Positions 45,867-53,354 of a stretch of DNA of 64,000 nt are shown here, piece after piece (position 1 is the stretch's first letter; each line of letters opens with the position of its first letter). Position numbers and translations under genes: made by a program. The stretch is from Bacteroidia bacterium (GTDB lineage: Bacteria > Bacteroidota > Bacteroidia > Flavobacteriales_D > Sanyastnellaceae). The notes under the pieces were generated by a model. That model was not told the DNA's origin, made no database searches, and was given only the letters and a program-made list of their open reading frames with translations. Location: positions 1 to 64,000 of the forward strand of contig JAUICJ010000011.1 in NCBI GenBank assembly GCA_030427925.1, in the 5' to 3' direction.

Positions 45867-46400
45867 TTACGCGGTGAACCGCGGGTCCGCCTCCATCACG
45901 TGCCCGCACTCCCCGCACGTCCGCAGCTCCTCGCTGCCATAAAACGCGCGGAAGTGGCCGAGGAAGTCCTTTTCGATGTCGGTGAGCGGGAAGTACACCT
46001 CGTGGAGCTTGTGGTTGCACGCATCGCAGAACCACAACAGCCCATCCTTCGCCCCCGTCCCCTCGCGCTTCCGCTCAATGACGAGGCCGATGCTGCCCTC
46101 CTCGCGCGACGGGCTGTGCGGCACGCCGGCGGGATGCAGGTACATGTCGCCCGGGCCGAGGCGCATGTCGACGGGCTGGCCGTCCTCCTGAATCCGCACG
46201 TTGATGTTGCCTTCGAGCTGATAAAACAGTTCCTCGGTCTCGTTGTAATGGTAGTCCTTCCGCGCATTCGGACCCGCGACGATCATGACGATGTAGTCGC
46301 CGCTTTCGACATACAGGTTCTTGTTGCCGACGGGCGGCTTCAGCAGGTGCCGATGTTCCTCAATCCAAGCGGTGAGGTTGAAGGGTTTCGCAATGGCCAT
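45867..46400 (-). CDS. 3-hydroxyanthranilate 3,4-dioxygenase
   Basis: A 177-aa cupin dioxygenase. The Fe(II) ligands are visible as the HYNETEELFY motif (His, Glu) and the later His in GDMYLHPAGVPHSP. The C-terminal CDAC and CGEC pairs form the rubredoxin-like iron site of the bacterial enzyme. It opens the ring of 3-hydroxyanthranilate to ACMS, which cyclises to quinolinate, in tryptophan degradation and NAD synthesis. Other kynurenine genes are not in the window. Confidence 0.93.
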   Translation of the reverse strand: MAIAKPFNLTAWIEEHRHLLKPPVGNKNLYVESGDYIVMIVAGPNARKDYHYNETEELFYQLEGNINVRIQEDGQPVDMRLGPGDMYLHPAGVPHSPSREEGSIGLVIERKREGTGAKDGLLWFCDACNHKLHEVYFPLTDIEKDFLGHFRAFYGSEELRTCGECGHVMEADPRFTA

Positions 46401-46434
46401 GATGCCCGCAATTTAGGCCAAACCCCACAACTCC

Positions 46435-47313
46435 TCACCGACCCCAGTCCTGGTAAACCTCCGTTCGCTGCCACCGAATGAACGCCGGCTCTGGATCCGT
46501 GACCACGCTTCGCTGACGCGGAATGAAAATCTCCTTCCCCTCGTAATCCAACACCATCGCTCGCGTCCTTTCACCCGAAAAACTCGGACTGATCATGACC
46601 CGCAACTCATCACTCAAACCGATTGCGCCCAAATCGAACAATTTGTGATGGAGGGAACACAAGGCAAGGCCGTTTCTGATTTCGTCAGGTCCCCCGTAGG
46701 CAAACCACTTGATGTGAGCCGCCTCGACTCCTACGAGGCCGCCCTTCAGGCGCCCGGAAAACCCGCAAATGGCGCACTGGCCGTTGTAGATGTCCAGACC
46801 TTGCTGCCTGAACTCGGCGCTTCGGGCCCTTTTTTTGATTTGCACACTCGAAAAGGCCTCCTCCACATTCAGCGCCGACAGGATTTCATCGTGCAAGGAA
46901 GGCGGGAACTCCAACTCCAACACTTCCTTCATTCGGAGAAACGCCCAGTTTGGACTTCCAAGCGCTGAGCACGCCGCAATGAACTCGTCCGTCAAACCAC
47001 CTTCTGGATTGAGCGCATTCAACGACTTCAGACTCGCATCGCCGCTAGCCGTATAAACCAGGCCCTCGCTGTTCCTCAATGACCAAATTCCATCCGTCTG
47101 CAACCGAATGAATGGATAATGCGGTTTGGGAGAGGGGTCATGACAAAACGTGGACAACAACATCCCCAACTCCTCATGAACCTGCTTCCATGAAATCCAC
47201 CGCTGACCATGCGACAATCGAGCAAGGGCCAAGAGGACAAGCAGCGGCTTGTGTGGAGCGCGGCGATCGTTTCTGCGCCAGGACCGAAATTGCAATTCCA
47301 ACGGATCGTTCAT
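46435..47313 (-). CDS. HNH endonuclease, phosphorothioate-DNA-binding type
   Basis: A 292-aa protein. The start at 47313 is chosen because the conserved N-terminus (LELQFRSWRR) begins there. Residues about 15-100 contain APHKPLLVLLALARL and HYPFIRLQTDGIW, resembling the sulfur-binding domain of ScoMcrA-type enzymes. The C-terminal HNH core has CAICGFSG, VEAAHIKWFAYGG and NGLALCSLHHKLFDLG. In characterised relatives these enzymes cut phosphorothioated or methylated DNA as type IV restriction. No dnd genes are nearby. GC here is visibly lower than its neighbours: by hand count 29/60 at 46621-46680 and 25/60 at 47281-47340. This fits recent acquisition. Confidence 0.82.
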   Translation of the reverse strand: MNDPLELQFRSWRRNDRRAPHKPLLVLLALARLSHGQRWISWKQVHEELGMLLSTFCHDPSPKPHYPFIRLQTDGIWSLRNSEGLVYTASGDASLKSLNALNPEGGLTDEFIAACSALGSPNWAFLRMKEVLELEFPPSLHDEILSALNVEEAFSSVQIKKRARSAEFRQQGLDIYNGQCAICGFSGRLKGGLVGVEAAHIKWFAYGGPDEIRNGLALCSLHHKLFDLGAIGLSDELRVMISPSFSGERTRAMVLDYEGKEIFIPRQRSVVTDPEPAFIRWQRTEVYQDWGR

Positions 47314-47430
47314 CTTCAAAGCTGAAAGATCAGCAAAGAAAACGAACAGTGAAAGCCGGGCAACCAGGCATTCGTCAGAATCTTTATTCCAAATCAATGG
47401 GCTTTACAAGCACATGATGACCCAACCCCG

Positions 47431-48003
47431 TCACTCGCACGCCTCGCCGAACACGGACAGGAACAGGACCAGGTCCGCTGTCGACCGCGCCCCGTCCTCG
47501 TTCAAGTCGCCCAAACACGACACGTTGAAGCACATCCCGTCGCACGAACCGTCGTCCACCGTCGCCGCCGGATTGTAGTTCGCGCTCATCGAATACGTGC
47601 AGCCCGGCACCGGACACGGCCCCGCCTCCCAGTCCAGCACGCCAAACCACCACTCCGCCATGCACGCGTTGTCGTACGTCACGCCGTCGCAGCCGCACAC
47701 CGGGTCCAACACCGCCTCGCATTCCACGATGATGCCCGTCGCCAGCATCGCATCCGAAACGCACGCATCCGGCTCGCAGGCCCGCACGCACTCGATCAAC
47801 GTCCCGTGAATGGCCGCCGCGTAATCGATGCCGCCCGCGTACGACATGCAGCCGTACACCAGCGCGCACTGCCCGTTCACGTTCGCGAAGCCCAGCGGCA
47901 TCCCGCAATCGCCGAAGTCGACGTTGGCCACGTTTTGGCAGGACCAACTTTGGGCCCACACCGCCGCCGGCCAGGCGAAGCACATCAACAAGAACCATTT
48001 CAT
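47431..48003 (-). CDS. Exported Kazal-domain protein with dockerin-like tail
   Basis: A 190-aa exported protein. The ATG at 48003 opens a signal peptide ending AAVWAQ. A cysteine-rich first part is followed by a Kazal-type protease-inhibitor motif (DPVCGCDGVTYDNACMAE) and CTYSMSANYNPAATVDDGSC. The C-terminal CLGDLNEDGARSTADLVLFL resembles the DLNxDG calcium-binding/dockerin-like ending common in marine Bacteroidota surface proteins. It may inhibit foreign proteases or act in adhesion. It lies 38 bases after the orphan HTH gene. Confidence 0.75.
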   Translation of the reverse strand: MKWFLLMCFAWPAAVWAQSWSCQNVANVDFGDCGMPLGFANVNGQCALVYGCMSYAGGIDYAAAIHGTLIECVRACEPDACVSDAMLATGIIVECEAVLDPVCGCDGVTYDNACMAEWWFGVLDWEAGPCPVPGCTYSMSANYNPAATVDDGSCDGMCFNVSCLGDLNEDGARSTADLVLFLSVFGEACE

Positions 48004-48041
48004 CAACAGCAAGTTACGGCAAATCCGACCGGCATGCCCGT

Positions 48042-48254
48042 TCACTCCAACTCCGGACGCGGCATTTCAACAGGACCCAATTCCTTACCGAAGAGCGCCA
48101 ACACCACATTGACCTTGTCCATCCGCAGCGTGGGCTTTCCTTGCTCCAAATCCCGAACAAACCGCAACCCCACGCCCGCCTTGAAGGCCAGGTCCTCCTG
48201 CGTCATCCCCAGCAGCTTCCGCCGCTCCTTGACAAATTGACTCAGTGCATTCAT
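48042..48254 (-). CDS. HipB-like XRE-family regulator, orphan antitoxin
   Basis: A 70-aa helix-turn-helix protein. LSQFVKERRKLLGMTQEDLA, FKAGVGLRFVRDLEQGKPTL and DKVNVVLALFGKEL follow the Y4mF/HipB antitoxin family closely. In the family it sits in front of a HipA kinase toxin, but here no HipA or HipA-N gene follows; the next gene is a secreted Kazal protein. It should still be an active DNA binder, since three matching palindromes lie upstream, one over the -7 region and one over the -33 region. A -7-like TACCTTTA (48279-48286) lies 24 bases before the ATG. It is likely autoregulated. Confidence 0.85.
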   Translation of the reverse strand: MNALSQFVKERRKLLGMTQEDLAFKAGVGLRFVRDLEQGKPTLRMDKVNVVLALFGKELGPVEMPRPELE

Positions 48255-48262
48255 CGCTTGGT

Positions 48263-48280
48263 TCGTCCCGTTCGGGTATA
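48263..48280. promoter_or_regulatory. Operator A of the HipB-like regulator
   Basis: Read on the minus strand: TATACC-CGAACG-GGACGA, an imperfect palindrome. Its centre (48271.5) is 41 bp from that of operator B. It overlaps the end of the -7-like box TACCTTTA. Confidence 0.5.
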
Positions 48281-48303
48281 AAGGTAAGCAAAACCCGTGA
48301 ATT

Positions 48304-48321
48304 TATACCCGTTCAGGTATG
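48304..48321. promoter_or_regulatory. Operator B of the HipB-like regulator
   Basis: TATACC-CGTTCA-GGTATG, a near-perfect palindrome (5 of 6 paired bases). The layout resembles HipB operators, which have inverted TATCC half-sites. The centre is at 48312.5, at the expected -33 position of the HTH gene. Confidence 0.65.
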
Positions 48322-48344
48322 ATTCGTTGCGCAAAGCCTTGAAC

Positions 48345-48362
48345 TATACCCGATGGGGTACA
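48345..48362. promoter_or_regulatory. Operator C of the HipB-like regulator
   Basis: TATACC-CGATGG-GGTACA, with the left half identical to operator B. The centre is at 48353.5, again 41 bp from B, one base before the stop of the DMT transporter gene. Confidence 0.55.
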
Positions 48363-48363
48363 G

Positions 48364-49287
48364 TCAGGTTGCCTTCCTAGCCGGCACGCTCACCAGCGCC
48401 ACGCCCGCAAAGATCGCCGCCGCGCACGCCGCCGTCCAGCCGTCCAGCTCCGCCGTGTAGTCCACGCCGCCCCGCTGCGCCATCCACCAGCTCAGGCCCG
48501 TGGCGAGCAGGGGTTGCAGGTAGATGTAGATGCTCACGACCGTGGGCTGGACGATTTGGAGCGCGTAGATGTTGAGCAGGTAGACCAGGAAGGTCGTGCA
48601 GAGGACCACGAACGCGAGGCCTTGCCAGTGGACCGCCGAGAAGGCCGACCAGTCGATGGCGGCGGCTTGGGAGGCGCCGATGGGCAGGACGAAGAGCGCG
48701 CCCATCAGGAAGACCCAGGAGATGACCGTGAGGGGGCGGTATTTGGCCATCAAGGGCTTGACCACCACGAGGTAGACCCCGTAACTCGCCGCGTTCACCA
48801 GCACCATCAAGTCGCCCTGCCAACTCGCATGCAGCGCCTGCGACCGCGCGCCCAGCAGCAGCAACGCCACCGCGCCCGCCATGCCGAGCGCCACGCCCGC
48901 CACCTTGCGCCGCGTCACCTCCGTCCCCAGCAACGCCGCCGAAATCAGCAGCACCAGCACCGGATTCACCGTCATGATGAGGCTCGCATTCACGGGACTT
49001 GTCAAATTCAGCCCGTTGAAGAACAGCAACTGGTTCATCGCCACCCCCGTCAACCCCGCCAGCGCCAGCCGCGGCAAATCGCCCCGCTCCACCCGCTCCC
49101 ACCGGCCCTTCGTCGCCCGCAGCACCCCGCGCACCACCCAAAACAGCCCCCCACCGCCGACCACGCGCAACACAATGAACCCGCTGGGCCCGATCAAATC
49201 CGGCATCAAGCCCTTCGCCACCAAGTAGTTCGCCCCATACGTGAACGCCACGAGGAGCAGCGCAACGTGCGCCAGCAAGCGCGGCAT
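48364..49287 (-). CDS. DMT family transporter (EamA)
   Basis: A 307-aa ten-TM exporter with two EamA repeats, e.g. FTYGANYLVAKGL in the first and YGVYLVVVKPLMAKY in the second. The family exports amino acids, purines or other metabolites; the substrate is unknown. It is the last gene of the GH3-udk-arsC-DMT unit, with a 2-base gap from arsC. Operator C touches its 3' end. Confidence 0.87.
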   Translation of the reverse strand: MPRLLAHVALLLVAFTYGANYLVAKGLMPDLIGPSGFIVLRVVGGGGLFWVVRGVLRATKGRWERVERGDLPRLALAGLTGVAMNQLLFFNGLNLTSPVNASLIMTVNPVLVLLISAALLGTEVTRRKVAGVALGMAGAVALLLLGARSQALHASWQGDLMVLVNAASYGVYLVVVKPLMAKYRPLTVISWVFLMGALFVLPIGASQAAAIDWSAFSAVHWQGLAFVVLCTTFLVYLLNIYALQIVQPTVVSIYIYLQPLLATGLSWWMAQRGGVDYTAELDGWTAACAAAIFAGVALVSVPARKAT

Positions 49288-49289
49288 CG

Positions 49290-49646
49290 TCAGCCGTTCA
49301 GCCGTTCCCGCGCCTCGGCCACCGCGGCCTTCGCCGACCCCGCCGTCACCGCGTCATCGAACAAGAACACCGGCCGCTTCAAGAACGTGTACTCCTCGAG
49401 GATGAGCCGCCGATAATCCGCCTCCGTCAGCGCCTGATCCGCCAAGCCCATGCTCCGAAACTTCATCGCCCGCCGCGAAAACAGCGCCTCGTACGAACCG
49501 GCGTGGGCCGCCATCGCGTCGAGGTCCTCCGGCGCGATGCCTTCCGATTTGATGTCCACCACCTCGCACCCGTGCGCCGCCGGCTGCAATTCGTCAAAAA
49601 TCCGCTTGCACGTCGTGCACGTGGGGAGGGTAAACGCCTTCTTCAT
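49290..49646 (-). CDS. ArsC/Spx family protein
   Basis: A 118-aa thioredoxin-fold protein. The N-terminal LPTCTTCKR gives a CxxC pair, and the C-terminus has FLKRPVFLFDD. Both match the ArsC/Spx/MgsR family (glutaredoxin-like arsenate reductase or regulator). The CTTC pair suggests a redox-active role, so arsenate reduction is only one possibility. It overlaps the uridine kinase stop by 4 bases. Confidence 0.82.
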   Translation of the reverse strand: MKKAFTLPTCTTCKRIFDELQPAAHGCEVVDIKSEGIAPEDLDAMAAHAGSYEALFSRRAMKFRSMGLADQALTEADYRRLILEEYTFLKRPVFLFDDAVTAGSAKAAVAEARERLNG

Positions 49647-50248
49647 TTCGTGTGATTTTCCATGCGATCGATGAGCTCATTCAGGCCGTCTTGCCAGTGG
49701 TGGTGGTTGTCGATGACCACGTCCGCCTCCGCTTTCCACGGCTCGATGTAGGCCAAATCCGCAGGCCGCACATGCCGACGCCACTGGTACAACACCTCGT
49801 CCTCCGTGTACCCGCGCTCCGACCCATCCCGCCGAATCCGCCGCTGCAACCGCACCTCCTCCGGCGCGTCGATGTACCCCACCAAATCCGCCCGTTCCCG
49901 CATCCCGTCGTACGCCATGGCAAACAGCCCCTCCACCACCAACCACTCCGCCGGCTCGATGACGATCTCCTCCGACTGCATCACGTCCCGGTTGTACGTG
50001 TACGTCGCCAGCCGCACCGACTCCCCACGCGCCAACCGGTCCACATCGGCCAGCAGCGCCTCGTGGTCGATGACTTCCGGCAAATCGAAATTCGTTTCCC
50101 CGGCGTCGTCCACCGGAAGTTGGTCCTTGGGTTTGTAGTAGTCGTCCAACGACAGGACGGCCACGCGCTCATCGAAATGGGAGCGCAATCCGCGGAGCAC
50201 GGTCGATTTGCCGCTTCCGCTTCCTCCGATCAGGACAGCGATGTTCAT
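49643..50248 (-). CDS. udk: Uridine kinase family protein
   Basis: A 201-aa P-loop kinase with Walker A GGSGSGKST, the substrate loop SLDDYYKP and VVEGLFA. The size matches uridine/cytidine kinase in pyrimidine salvage. The start at 50248 (ATGA overlap with GH3) is chosen over a long upstream frame that is a GH3 shadow. Phosphoribulokinase-like relatives exist, so nucleoside specificity is probable rather than certain. Confidence 0.85.
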   Translation of the reverse strand: MNIAVLIGGSGSGKSTVLRGLRSHFDERVAVLSLDDYYKPKDQLPVDDAGETNFDLPEVIDHEALLADVDRLARGESVRLATYTYNRDVMQSEEIVIEPAEWLVVEGLFAMAYDGMRERADLVGYIDAPEEVRLQRRIRRDGSERGYTEDEVLYQWRRHVRPADLAYIEPWKAEADVVIDNHHHWQDGLNELIDRMENHTK

Positions 50249-51738
50249 GGGGTGAGGAGTTCGGCCATCGCGCGGTCGTTCGCGAGGCGGGGGATTTTGT
50301 TTTGGCCACCGAGCTTGCCTTTGCGGCGCATCGCTTGGTGGAAGGCGCCGGCGGGCAACGGGGTGAGGCGGGCGGGCTGCAGCACCGAGCCGGTGATGAG
50401 GTCCCGGTAGTACGGGTTGCGCCGTTGCAGGGCCGCATCGAGGGCGGCGCTGAAGGCGGCGAGGTCGGTGGGTTGCGCGTCGAACTCGACGAGCCATTCG
50501 TGGAAGGGCAGGTCGCCGGCGGGCGGCGTGACTTGGGGCGCGACGTGGAATTCGCGGACCACGCCCCCGTGGGCGGCGACCGCCTCCTGCATCGCCCCCT
50601 CGACCTCTTCGGCGATGACGTGTTCGCCGAAGGCGCTCGTGAAGTGCTTGATGCGGCCCGTGACGACGATGCGCGGCGGGTCGAGCGAAACGAATCGCAC
50701 GGTGTCGCCAATGTCGTAGGCCCAAAGCCCCGCGTTGTTGCTCAGCACCACCGCGTACTGCGTGTCCAGCTCCACCTCGTCGATGCCGAGGCGGGGCGGG
50801 GTTTCGTCGAAGTACCGGTCCGCCGGAATGAACTCGAAAAAGATGCCGTCGGCGGTGTTGAGTAAGAGGCCGGGCGCGGTTTGGCTATCCTGAAAAGCGA
50901 GGAAGCCCTCCGATGCCGGGTAGAGCTCCACGACCGGCACGTCCGCCCCGATGAGCTGGCGGAAGCGCTCGCGGTACGGCTCAAACGCCACGCCGCCGTA
51001 AACGAACAGCTCGAAGCGCGGAAACACCTCCTTCACCGTCGCCTTGCCCGTGTGCGCCAGCAGCCGCTCGAAGTACATCTGCACCCAACTCGGAATCCCG
51101 CTAATCAGCCGCAAATCCTCCCCCGCCGTTTCCCGCACGATCGCCTCCACCTTTTCCTCCCAATCCTCGATCGTGTTCGTCTCAAACGAAGGCAACCGGT
51201 TCTTCTGCAAATAGCCCGGCACGTGGTGCGCCACAATGCCGCTCAACCGCCCGAGCGGCACCCCGCCCGGCGTCTCCGCGAGCGTGGGCGACCCCTGCAA
51301 GAAGATCATCTTGCCGTCCACGAAATCCGCCTTCCCCGTCTCCGCGATGTACGCGAGCAGCGCATTCCGCGCGCTACCGATGTGGTTCGGCAGGCTCTCG
51401 CGCGTGAGGGGAATGTACTTCGCGCCGCTCGTCGTGCCGCTCGTTTTGCAGAAATAGAGCGGCTTTCCAGGCCAAACCACGCCCTCCTCCCCGGCCACAG
51501 CCCGGTCCATCCACGGCTTCAACCCCTCGTAATCCCGCACGGGCACCGCCGCCCGAAAGTCCGCCGGGCTCATGTCGGCGTGCAGCCCGTGCTCCCGCCC
51601 GAAGGCGGTCTGGGCACCCCGCAGCATGAGCTCCCGGAACACAGCATCCTGCGCCGCAACCGGATCCGCCGTTCGCCGCCGCAGCCCGCGCAAGGCCCAG
51701 CGGGCGAAGGGCTTGCTGAGTTGTGCCTTCCATCCCAT
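50245..51738 (-). CDS. GH3 family acyl-adenylating enzyme
   Basis: A 497-aa GH3-type protein. The start at 51738 is chosen because the preceding 46 codons cross the divergent promoter. The ATP-binding stretch FCKTSGTTSGAKYIPLT, then ELYPASEG and VVTGRIKHF are typical of the ANL superfamily. In plants GH3 joins amino acids to jasmonate or auxin. Bacterial GH3 proteins of this size are common in Bacteroidota with unknown acid substrates. It starts the leftward operon with a -7 box 5 bases before its ATG. Confidence 0.86.
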   Translation of the reverse strand: MGWKAQLSKPFARWALRGLRRRTADPVAAQDAVFRELMLRGAQTAFGREHGLHADMSPADFRAAVPVRDYEGLKPWMDRAVAGEEGVVWPGKPLYFCKTSGTTSGAKYIPLTRESLPNHIGSARNALLAYIAETGKADFVDGKMIFLQGSPTLAETPGGVPLGRLSGIVAHHVPGYLQKNRLPSFETNTIEDWEEKVEAIVRETAGEDLRLISGIPSWVQMYFERLLAHTGKATVKEVFPRFELFVYGGVAFEPYRERFRQLIGADVPVVELYPASEGFLAFQDSQTAPGLLLNTADGIFFEFIPADRYFDETPPRLGIDEVELDTQYAVVLSNNAGLWAYDIGDTVRFVSLDPPRIVVTGRIKHFTSAFGEHVIAEEVEGAMQEAVAAHGGVVREFHVAPQVTPPAGDLPFHEWLVEFDAQPTDLAAFSAALDAALQRRNPYYRDLITGSVLQPARLTPLPAGAFHQAMRRKGKLGGQNKIPRLANDRAMAELLTP

Positions 51739-51743
51739 GGCGG

Positions 51744-51751
51744 CAAAGATA
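51744..51751 (-). promoter_or_regulatory. -7 box TATCTTTG at GH3 start
   Basis: On the minus strand TATCTTTG matches TAnnTTTG exactly and ends 5 bases before the GH3 ATG. Only 22 bases separate it from the divergent box at 51774-51781. Confidence 0.55.
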
Positions 51752-51773
51752 GCCGCTCCCTCGTTGCGCGCCT

Positions 51774-51781
51774 TATCTTCG
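51774..51781 (+). promoter_or_regulatory. -7-like box TATCTTCG of the electron-transfer operon
   Basis: TATCTTCG (one base off TAnnTTTG) ends 7 bases before the fusion-gene ATG at 51789, facing the GH3 promoter. Confidence 0.45.
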
Positions 51782-51788
51782 CGGGGCC

Positions 51789-53354
51789 ATGTGGATGTCC
51801 GCTCTTCTGCACCCCCGACGCCGCCTGACGGCCGCTGCCGTTGAAGTGGCGATCCACCGCCGCGGCTTACCGGCACCGCTTCCGGGTCAATTCTGCGTCA
51901 TCGAAGTGACGTTGAACGGGCACACAGAACGCCGTTCCTTTTCCATCGTCGGGGTGGACGCCGAAGGCCGGTGGCTCCTCGGCATCAAGCAGGCGCGCAC
52001 GGGCGGCGTTTCGGAGTGGGTGAATCGGCTGACGGAGCCCGCGGAAGTGGCGGTTGCTGGGCCGTTTGGGGAGTTTGGACCGCTGGAAGCGGAGCGCCAC
52101 GTGCTCGTGGCCGGGGGGAGCGGCATCACGCCGATTTGGGCGGTGACGCAGGCGTTGTTGGCGGCGGGCGCTCGGCCGGAATTGTGGTTTGGCAACGACC
52201 GCCCGGAGGACGCGATGTACGGGGACGAGATCCGGCAGGCCGCGGCTTCAGGCCAAATCACCCTCCACGAAGTCCACGACCGCCGCTTCACCCCCGACCT
52301 CACCCCCTCCACCGCCCTCTACGTCTGCGGCCCCCCCGGCCTCCTGTCCGCCTTGCAGCCGCTCCTCACCGCCCACCCCGCCCACCTCACGGCCCTGGAA
52401 TCCTACGGCCCGGCCCCGGGCGAAGGCATAGCGGCCCAACTGACCTGGCAGCCCCGCTTCGGCCGCAGCGCCTCCACCACCGGCCAAACCGGCGCAACCC
52501 TGCTCGAAACGGCGACCGAGGCCGGCTGGCCCTGGGACCACGCGTGCGGCGTCGGCGCATGCGGCACCTGCCGCGTCGCCCTCCAGTCCGGCGCCGTCGA
52601 CTGCGCGGGCCAGCGGCACGAAGCCGGCGAGGAAGTCCTCTCCTGCATCGCCCGCCCGCTCACCCCCCACGTCACCCTCAAGCCCGCGCGGGGCTGGCGA
52701 CGGCCCGAAGCGGTCGCGGCCGCCCTCGTCCTCGCCGTCCTGTCCATCGGCCTCTGGGCCGTCCCCCCAGGCATGGGCTTCCGCGCGCAAGGGCCGCTCA
52801 ACACAGGCCACCAAAGCCTCGCGTGCGGGGACTGCCACCGCGACGCCCCCGGCACGGTCCGCCAACAACTGAGCCACAACGCCCGGGGCCTCCTCGGCCT
52901 CCACGACGCCCCCTGGGTCGACGTCCTCTACGGCCCGGTCGGCAACGCCGCATGCCTCGCATGCCATGACCGGCCCAACGACCGCCACCCCACGTCCCGC
53001 TTCGAAGAACTCCGCTTCGCCGAACAACGCGCGACCCTCGGTCCGCACGAATGCAACAACTGCCACGGCGAGCACCACGGCGAGCGCGTCGCCGCCGTCG
53101 AGCCGGGCTTCTGCGTGAACTGCCACAGCGACCTCGAGGTGGAGGATGACCCGATCGATGTGCCGCATGCGGATTTGGTCTCGGCCGAAAACTGGGCCAG
53201 CTGCCTGACCTGCCACGACTTCCACGGAAACCACGAACGCCCGGCGCCCACGCGCATGGCCGACCGCCTCAGCGAAGCCGCCGTGCGCGCCTACTTCGCC
53301 GGCGAGGCCGACCCCTACGGCGACGAAAAACGCTACACCGCCACCCAGCCATGA
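51789..53354 (+). CDS. NAD(P)H reductase-[2Fe-2S]-pentahaem cytochrome fusion
   Basis: A 521-aa four-part chain. Residues 10-100 are a flavin-binding barrel with RRSFSIVG. Residues 104-205 are the NAD(P)-binding domain with VAGGSGITPI and CGPPG. Residues 225-300 are a plant-type [2Fe-2S] ferredoxin with CGVGACGTC (C253, C258, C261) and C286. One TM helix (about 307-324) follows. The C-terminal 190 residues hold five CXXCH haem sites: CGDCH at 346, CLACH at 389, CNNCH at 422, CVNCH at 442 and CLTCH at 472. With the reductase inside and haems outside, it would carry electrons from cytosolic NAD(P)H into the periplasm. The combination is unusual. The next gene overlaps by 4 bases. Confidence 0.88.
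   Translation: MWMSALLHPRRRLTAAAVEVAIHRRGLPAPLPGQFCVIEVTLNGHTERRSFSIVGVDAEGRWLLGIKQARTGGVSEWVNRLTEPAEVAVAGPFGEFGPLEAERHVLVAGGSGITPIWAVTQALLAAGARPELWFGNDRPEDAMYGDEIRQAAASGQITLHEVHDRRFTPDLTPSTALYVCGPPGLLSALQPLLTAHPAHLTALESYGPAPGEGIAAQLTWQPRFGRSASTTGQTGATLLETATEAGWPWDHACGVGACGTCRVALQSGAVDCAGQRHEAGEEVLSCIARPLTPHVTLKPARGWRRPEAVAAALVLAVLSIGLWAVPPGMGFRAQGPLNTGHQSLACGDCHRDAPGTVRQQLSHNARGLLGLHDAPWVDVLYGPVGNAACLACHDRPNDRHPTSRFEELRFAEQRATLGPHECNNCHGEHHGERVAAVEPGFCVNCHSDLEVEDDPIDVPHADLVSAENWASCLTCHDFHGNHERPAPTRMADRLSEAAVRAYFAGEADPYGDEKRYTATQP

Noticed and set aside
42996-46481. 1161-aa plus-strand ORF
   Set aside because: Antisense to the PKD surface protein and the dioxygenase; low-complexity Arg/Val/His protein.
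48042-48254. Complete HipBA toxin-antitoxin operon
   Set aside because: The next downstream frame encodes a secreted Kazal protein and no kinase motif is found on either strand nearby.
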